Positions 59,686-64,000 of a stretch of DNA of 64,000 nucleotides are shown piece by piece (the stretch's first letter is position 1; each line of letters opens with the position of its first letter). The DNA comes from Desulfonatronum sp. SC1. Its GTDB lineage: Bacteria > Desulfobacterota > Desulfovibrionia > Desulfovibrionales > Desulfonatronaceae. The notes below the pieces were generated by a model. That model made no database searches and was not told the origin of the DNA. It saw only the letters and a program-made list of their open reading frames with translations. Made by a program: the position numbers and the translations under genes. Location of the stretch: positions 50,531 to 114,530 of the forward strand of contig NZ_PZKN01000012.1 of assembly GCF_003046795.1 (NCBI RefSeq), written 5' to 3'.

Positions 59686-61032
59686 CTAAAACGGCAGCTC
59701 GGAAGCCGGAGTTTCCCGCTCCTGAAACGTGGTCTTGTAGGTCAATCCGGCCAGAGGCAGGCGATTGACCGGAACTTGGCGCAGACGCAGGCCGAGGCCC
59801 AGAACGCGGCGAAGTTGAGCGCGCAGTATCTCCAGGGTCGCCCCGGACAGCGGGCCGTCCTCGGGATGGGCCAGGACCAGTTCCACCTGGTCGCCCAACC
59901 CGTGCACCGTTTGAATCACCAACCGAAAATCCGAGGACTCCGGGGCCATATCCCGGATCACCTGCTCCACCAGTCCGGGATGGACCCGGATGCCGCGAAC
60001 CGAAACCGCGTCGTCGCTGCGCCGGAAAACCGGGGACAGCCGGGCCGAGTTTCTTCCGCAGGGGCAGGCCGCCAAGTGCAGCCGACTAATGTCCCCGGTC
60101 CGGAAACGAATCAGCGGATAGCCCTGGGTGGTCAGGCTGGTCACCACCACCTCGCCTTCCTCGCCGGGGGCGCGTGGCTGGCCGGTTTCCGGGTCCACGA
60201 TCTCCACGTAAAAATGGTCCTCGGCCAGGTGCATGCCGCTTTGCTGGACGCATTCCGCGGCCAGGGCCGGCTCGATCATTTCCGCCACGCCGTAGACCGT
60301 ATACGCCCGTAGCCCCAGGCCGCGCTCCAGCAGCCCGCGCACCTGGGGTTGCAGCGCCTCCGGCCCGAACAGGCCCACCCGCAGATGCAGCCCGGAGCCG
60401 CTTTCCCCTTGGCCTGGGCCTTCGGCCGGTGTCCGGCTTTGCGCGTCCTGAAGCGTCTTGATCAGGCTCAAGGCAAAGGCCGGGGTGCTGGCCAGCACGG
60501 TGGAGCGGAAGTCCCGCATCATCTTGATCTGCAAGGCCCCGGACACCGTGGCCGCCGGGGTGAGCACCGCGCCCAGGGATTCCGCGCCCTGATTGAAGGT
60601 GAAGGCTCCGGGAAACTGGCTGTAGTGAAAGGCCACCTGAATGATGTCCGTTCGGCCCGCGCCGGCCGCGGTCATGGCCCGGCACATCAGCTCGGTCCAC
60701 ATCCGCAAGTCCTGCCGCGTATAGCCCACCACGATGGGTTCGACGCTGGAAGCGGCCAGCCGCAACTGAACCACGTTGCGCAGCGGCACGGCGAACAGGC
60801 CGTAGGGGTAGGCCCGGATCAGGTCGTCCCGTGTCGTGAACGGAAGCCCGGCCAGGTCGCCCACTTCCCGGACATCCTCGGGCAGCAGCCCGATCTCCCG
60901 AAATCTTTTGGCGTAAAAATCCACGTTCCGGGCAACCAGATTGAGGGTCATCTGCACGCGTTCCAGCTGGACCTGCGCCAGGTTCTCCCGATCCATGCAT
61001 TCCGCTTGCGGATTCCAAATGGCATGTTCCAT
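59686..61032 (-). CDS. Divergent phenylacetate-CoA ligase-like protein
   Basis: A 448-residue protein clearly of the PaaK family: FYAKRFREIGLLPEDV, LPFTTRDDLIRAYPYGLFA, VVGYTRQDLRMW, YTVYGVAEMIEP, EDHFYVEIVDPETG, LIRFRTGDISRL and CPCGRNSARLSPV. The nucleotide-binding loop SSGTTGKP of active members is replaced by SSVEP, and the C-terminal catalytic Lys region is also unusual (GLTYKTTFQE). It may have altered chemistry or a binding role. It lies between livF and the GH57 gene; paaK-like genes often sit next to liv and indolepyruvate oxidoreductase genes in Desulfovibrio. Confidence 0.85.
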   Translation of the reverse strand: MEHAIWNPQAECMDRENLAQVQLERVQMTLNLVARNVDFYAKRFREIGLLPEDVREVGDLAGLPFTTRDDLIRAYPYGLFAVPLRNVVQLRLAASSVEPIVVGYTRQDLRMWTELMCRAMTAAGAGRTDIIQVAFHYSQFPGAFTFNQGAESLGAVLTPAATVSGALQIKMMRDFRSTVLASTPAFALSLIKTLQDAQSRTPAEGPGQGESGSGLHLRVGLFGPEALQPQVRGLLERGLGLRAYTVYGVAEMIEPALAAECVQQSGMHLAEDHFYVEIVDPETGQPRAPGEEGEVVVTSLTTQGYPLIRFRTGDISRLHLAACPCGRNSARLSPVFRRSDDAVSVRGIRVHPGLVEQVIRDMAPESSDFRLVIQTVHGLGDQVELVLAHPEDGPLSGATLEILRAQLRRVLGLGLRLRQVPVNRLPLAGLTYKTTFQERETPASELPF

Positions 61033-61122
61033 ATCCAGACTCCAAACTCACCGACTCAAACCAACAAAAACCACCGCCCCTCATCAGCCATCAACCTTCC
61101 GCCTTCACCCTTCATCCTTCCC

Positions 61123-61857
61123 TCAGCGCTCCCATTTTGCCTTGTAGTCCCGGCCCAGGTACGCCCGGCGAAAATCGTCGTTGCCTTGCAGTTCCTCGGA
61201 CGTGCCGCTGAGCAGCATCCTTCCGGCCTGCAGGACGTAGGCCCGGTCGCTGATGCGCATGGCCGCCAGAGCGTTCTGCTCCACCAGCAGGATAGTCAGG
61301 CCTTCCTGTCGCAGTTCCGTCAAGGTCCGGAAAATCTCCTTGATCACCAGGGGTGCCAACCCCAGGGACGGTTCGTCAAGGATCAGCAACCGGGGCTTGG
61401 CCATCAGGGCACGGGCAATGGCCAGCATCTGCTGCTCGCCGCCGCTCAAGGTGCCGGCCTTCTGCTCCAGGCGCTGCCCCAGAACCGGAAACAGCTCCAG
61501 CAACCTGGCGCGATTGGCCCGAATCTCCGCCTGAGCCGCCCGGCGCAGGGCGAAGGCCCCCAGGTCCAGGTTCTCCCGCACGGTCATGGACGGAAACAGT
61601 TCCCGGGCTTCCGGAACCTGAACCAGACCAGCGGCCACGATCCGGTGAGGCGGCAGGGTCGTCAGGTCCGCGTCCTCGAACCGCAGTTCGCCTGAAAAAG
61701 GACGGATCAACCCGCTGACCACCTGCAACAGGGTGCTTTTTCCCGCTCCGTTGGCCCCCACAAGACAGACCGTCTCGCCCTGACCCACGTGCAGACTGAC
61801 CCCGTGCAGCACGGCGATCCCGGCATATCCGGCGCTCACATTGCGAATGCGCAGCAT
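61123..61857 (-). CDS. livF: Branched-chain amino acid ABC transporter ATPase LivF
   Basis: A 244-residue ATPase with Walker A GANGAGKSTL, signature LSGGEQQMLAIARAL, Walker B LLILDEPSLGLAPL and the H-loop replaced in VEQNALAAM, all typical of LivF. It acts with LivG, LivM, LivH and a binding protein to import branched-chain or aromatic amino acids. It starts 16 bases after livG. Confidence 0.94.
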   Translation of the reverse strand: MLRIRNVSAGYAGIAVLHGVSLHVGQGETVCLVGANGAGKSTLLQVVSGLIRPFSGELRFEDADLTTLPPHRIVAAGLVQVPEARELFPSMTVRENLDLGAFALRRAAQAEIRANRARLLELFPVLGQRLEQKAGTLSGGEQQMLAIARALMAKPRLLILDEPSLGLAPLVIKEIFRTLTELRQEGLTILLVEQNALAAMRISDRAYVLQAGRMLLSGTSEELQGNDDFRRAYLGRDYKAKWER

Positions 61858-61873
61858 GTTCCCCTATTCCCCC

Positions 61874-62644
61874 CTACTCCCCAAGGTAGGCCGCGATCAC
61901 GTCCGGGTCGGCTTGAATCTCCCGCGGCGGCCCCTGAGCCAGCAACCGACCGTGATGCAGCACCATGACGTGATCCGTATGGGTCATGACCATGTCCATG
62001 TCGTGCTCCACCATGATCATGCTCAGGCCGCCGCCGCGCAGATCGTGCAGCAGTTCGGCCATGGCCTCCCGCTCGGCCATGGTCAGCCCGCCCATGGGCT
62101 CGTCCAGAAGCAGCAGCCGGGGCTCGCCGACCACGGCCCGGGCCAGTTCCAGGAGCTTGCGCTGCCACAGGGACAGCTCGCTCACAGGCCGGTCCCAGAC
62201 TTCGGCCAAATCGTAGCGTTCCAGCACGGCCAGGCCCGTATCCCGCAAGGCCCGCTCCTCCCGCCGACTGCCAGGGCTGCCCAGCAAATGGCCCAACAAT
62301 CCAACCTGACCGCGACAATGCAGCCCCAGGAGCAGGTTGTCCAGAACGTGCATCTCCAGCACGAGTTGCACGGCCTGAAACGTCCGGGCCAAACCCAGCG
62401 CGGCCCGCTGATGCACGCCCAGCCCGTCCAAAGGCCGCCCGCCCAGAACCACCTCCCCGCGCTGAGCCGCGTACAGCCCGCAGATCACGTTCAAAAGCGA
62501 CGTCTTCCCAGCCCCATTGGGTCCGATCAGCGCCGTCCACAACCCCGAGGACACGCCCACGGTAATATCCGAAAGCGCCTGCAACCCACCGAAACGCAGG
62601 GAGATGTCGCGCAGAGAGAGGAGGTATGATTCGTTGTCGCTCAT
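61874..62644 (-). CDS. livG: Branched-chain amino acid ABC transporter ATPase LivG
   Basis: A 256-residue ATPase: Walker A GPNGAGKTSLLNV, signature LSLWQRKLLELARAV (a variant of LSGGQQ), Walker B LLLLDEPMGGLTM and MVEHDMDMVM. It has the LivG-typical insertion after Walker A (GLYAAQRGEVV). No good ribosome-binding site precedes ATG 62644, perhaps because the zinc-finger gene was inserted upstream. Confidence 0.92.
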   Translation of the reverse strand: MSDNESYLLSLRDISLRFGGLQALSDITVGVSSGLWTALIGPNGAGKTSLLNVICGLYAAQRGEVVLGGRPLDGLGVHQRAALGLARTFQAVQLVLEMHVLDNLLLGLHCRGQVGLLGHLLGSPGSRREERALRDTGLAVLERYDLAEVWDRPVSELSLWQRKLLELARAVVGEPRLLLLDEPMGGLTMAEREAMAELLHDLRGGGLSMIMVEHDMDMVMTHTDHVMVLHHGRLLAQGPPREIQADPDVIAAYLGE

Positions 62645-62681
62645 GAAAGTCTATATTGATAAATCTGGTTTCAGGGACCAA

Positions 62682-63020
62682 TCAAGGTGTGTCTCTACAG
62701 CACACCGTATCATTTTCTTCCCCGTCACGCATTTCGCGCATCCATTCATCCGTAGAGCCTTTCATGCCAAACTGCTTTCCATACCCAAGAAGCTCTATAG
62801 TGTCTTCGTATATATCTATATTTTTTGCATAAACAGCAAAAAAAAACTTTTCAATGGCCTTTAAAATAATCGCATCATAATAAAACATGCCGCACTTTAC
62901 ACATACGTCAACAGGAGTATTCGGTACAAGGAGTGTTTTCTCTTTATACGAATATAAATAATCAACCTTTCTTTGGTCATAATCCGGAGAACCACAAAAA
63001 TGACAATTACATTTTCTCAT
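62682..63020 (-). CDS. YgiT-type zinc-finger protein inserted in the liv operon
   Basis: A 112-residue protein with the YgiT/MqsA N-terminal zinc finger: CNCHFCGSPDYD and DVCVKCGMFYYDA (two CxxC pairs ~35 residues apart). The C-terminal part is a helical, charged extension without a helix-turn-helix of MqsA type. Such zinc-finger proteins are often the antitoxin partners of small DUF4258-type toxins, but none is next to it. It overlaps the end of livM by 14 bases. Its codons are strongly AT-rich compared with the liv genes, so it is probably an insertion. Confidence 0.75.
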   Translation of the reverse strand: MRKCNCHFCGSPDYDQRKVDYLYSYKEKTLLVPNTPVDVCVKCGMFYYDAIILKAIEKFFFAVYAKNIDIYEDTIELLGYGKQFGMKGSTDEWMREMRDGEENDTVCCRDTP

Positions 63021-63978
63021 TGCGTTGCCTCCAAGGCTTCACCATGACTCCCACAATCCGCTTCATTCCCTCCCCGACCGCAGGCAAGAGCCCCTTGGGA
63101 AAAAACATCAGGACCAGCATCAAAATCAGGCCGTGGAGCAGGATCATCAGGTCAGGCCAGGCGTGGAGCCATTCCGGGAGCAGGAGCAGGAAGGCCGCGC
63201 CGAAGATGCCGCCCCAGAGGTTGCCCAGGCCGCCCAGGGCGGTCATGGTCACCAGTTGCAGGGAGACGAACATGTCGAAGCTGTGCGGACTGATGAACTG
63301 GAAATAGTGGGCGTACAAGGCTCCGGCCATGGCGGTGAGCAGGGCCGCGGCCACGAACAGGCCGACCTTGTAGCGGGTCACCGGGACGCCCAGGGAGGCC
63401 GGCAACAGATCACCCTGGTGCAGGCTGCGCAAGGCCCGGCCCGGACGGGTGCGCAGGAAATTGGCGCACAGCCAGAGTACCAGCAACAAGACGGCCCAGA
63501 CCAGATAGAAAAAATTGCGGTCGTCGCTCAGGTTCAGCCCGGCCAGCTCCATGCCGGGAATGCCGAACAGTCCGGATGTCCCCCCGGTCAAGGATTCCCA
63601 CTGAATGCAGACGATGGTGAAAATGATGTTGAAGCCCAGGGTGGCCATGACCAGATAATGGCCTTCCAGTTTGAGCGTGGGCACGGCCAGAACCAGGGCC
63701 ACGAGGCAGGCGACGGCCACGGCCACGAGCATGGCCGCTCCCACCGGGAGCCCGAAATGGACGCTGAGAATACCTGATCCGTAGGCCCCCAGGCCGAAAA
63801 AAGCGGCCTGACCCAGGGAAACCTGCCCGGCCATGCCGATGAGCAGGTTCAGGCCGGTCACGGCCAAGGCGAACACCCCGATAAGGCTGCCCAAAGAGAG
63901 TAAATACGTGTCCGCAACCACCCAGGGCGTTGCCAGCACTGCCAGAGCCAGGGCCGCATACGGCGTCCAAGCCGCCAA
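63007..63978 (-). CDS. livM: Branched-chain amino acid ABC transporter permease LivM
   Basis: A 323-residue inner-membrane permease with about nine helices and the LivM signature LLIGMAGQVSLGQAAFFGLGAYGSGI. The TTG at 63978 has an AGGTGG-type site upstream, but the frame stays open to the right edge, so the true start may lie outside. Its last residues (QRNEKM) run into the zinc-finger gene, suggesting that the original C-terminus was replaced. livH should lie to the right. Confidence 0.9.
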   Translation of the reverse strand: MAAWTPYAALALAVLATPWVVADTYLLSLGSLIGVFALAVTGLNLLIGMAGQVSLGQAAFFGLGAYGSGILSVHFGLPVGAAMLVAVAVACLVALVLAVPTLKLEGHYLVMATLGFNIIFTIVCIQWESLTGGTSGLFGIPGMELAGLNLSDDRNFFYLVWAVLLLVLWLCANFLRTRPGRALRSLHQGDLLPASLGVPVTRYKVGLFVAAALLTAMAGALYAHYFQFISPHSFDMFVSLQLVTMTALGGLGNLWGGIFGAAFLLLLPEWLHAWPDLMILLHGLILMLVLMFFPKGLLPAVGEGMKRIVGVMVKPWRQRNEKM

Positions 63979-64000
63979 CCGCGCCCCACCTCCCCCTCGT

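Overview
The window is about 60% GC, densely coded, and looks like chromosome of a sulfate-reducing deltaproteobacterium of the Desulfovibrionales type (Desulfovibrio / Desulfonatronum-like). The evidence for this is the gene order yceD-rpmF-plsX-fabH-fabG-acpP-fabF-glyA-rib genes-nusB-leuS, an arsR-hgcA-hgcB mercury-methylation operon, a TauE-type exporter, and a liv transporter next to a phenylacetate-CoA-ligase-like gene. The genus is an inference. No rRNA, tRNA, CRISPR array or intact transposase was seen.

Layout. 1-14245 (minus strand) is one long housekeeping run: yceD, rpmF, fatty-acid synthesis (plsX, fabH, fabG, acpP, fabF), glyA, a dCMP-deaminase-like gene, riboflavin synthesis (ribD, ribE, ribBA, ribH), nusB, an unknown gene and leuS (cut by the left edge). 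rpmB faces away from it, and gltX and a NifU-like gene follow. 16700-18495 (plus strand) is the centre of interest: a palindromic operator, an ArsR regulator, hgcA and hgcB. 18581-22763 holds an ATP-grasp enzyme, a Cys-rich small protein, an enterobacterial-type REP pair, a possible small RNA, a FemAB-like transferase, a 35-residue membrane peptide and a radical SAM enzyme. 22920-31387 (minus) is housekeeping again (HD hydrolase, argB, hslUV, ftsK, efp, aroQ, trmI). 31554-36864 (plus) carries a radical SAM protein, RNase G/E, queH, a HemW-like gene and an EamA transporter. 36884-42600 is accessory, with a frameshifted S9 peptidase and a decayed small gene. 42798-50341 is an alpha-2-macroglobulin / PBP1C pair. 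50342-53900 is an AT-rich patch with an OmpA remnant, a nucleotidyltransferase-like gene and a beta-propeller lipoprotein. 53946-64000 (minus) holds two cupins, a DEAD-box helicase, sfsA, a GH57 enzyme, a divergent PaaK and livF/livG/livM, with a foreign-looking zinc-finger gene inserted between livM and livG.

Main finding. hgcA cannot be read as an ordinary ORF. The conserved N-terminal part of HgcA has no ATG or GTG start after an in-frame TGA at 17138-17140. The same frame continues upstream of that TGA to an ATG that overlaps the arsR stop codon. The TGA directly follows a Cys codon and is followed by a strong hairpin (9-bp upper stem, loop GUG, 19 nt after the TGA), which fits a bacterial SECIS element. 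The simplest reading is that this HgcA is a selenoprotein with an N-terminal Cys-Sec-Gly-Pro motif. A sequencing error or nonsense mutation is the main alternative.
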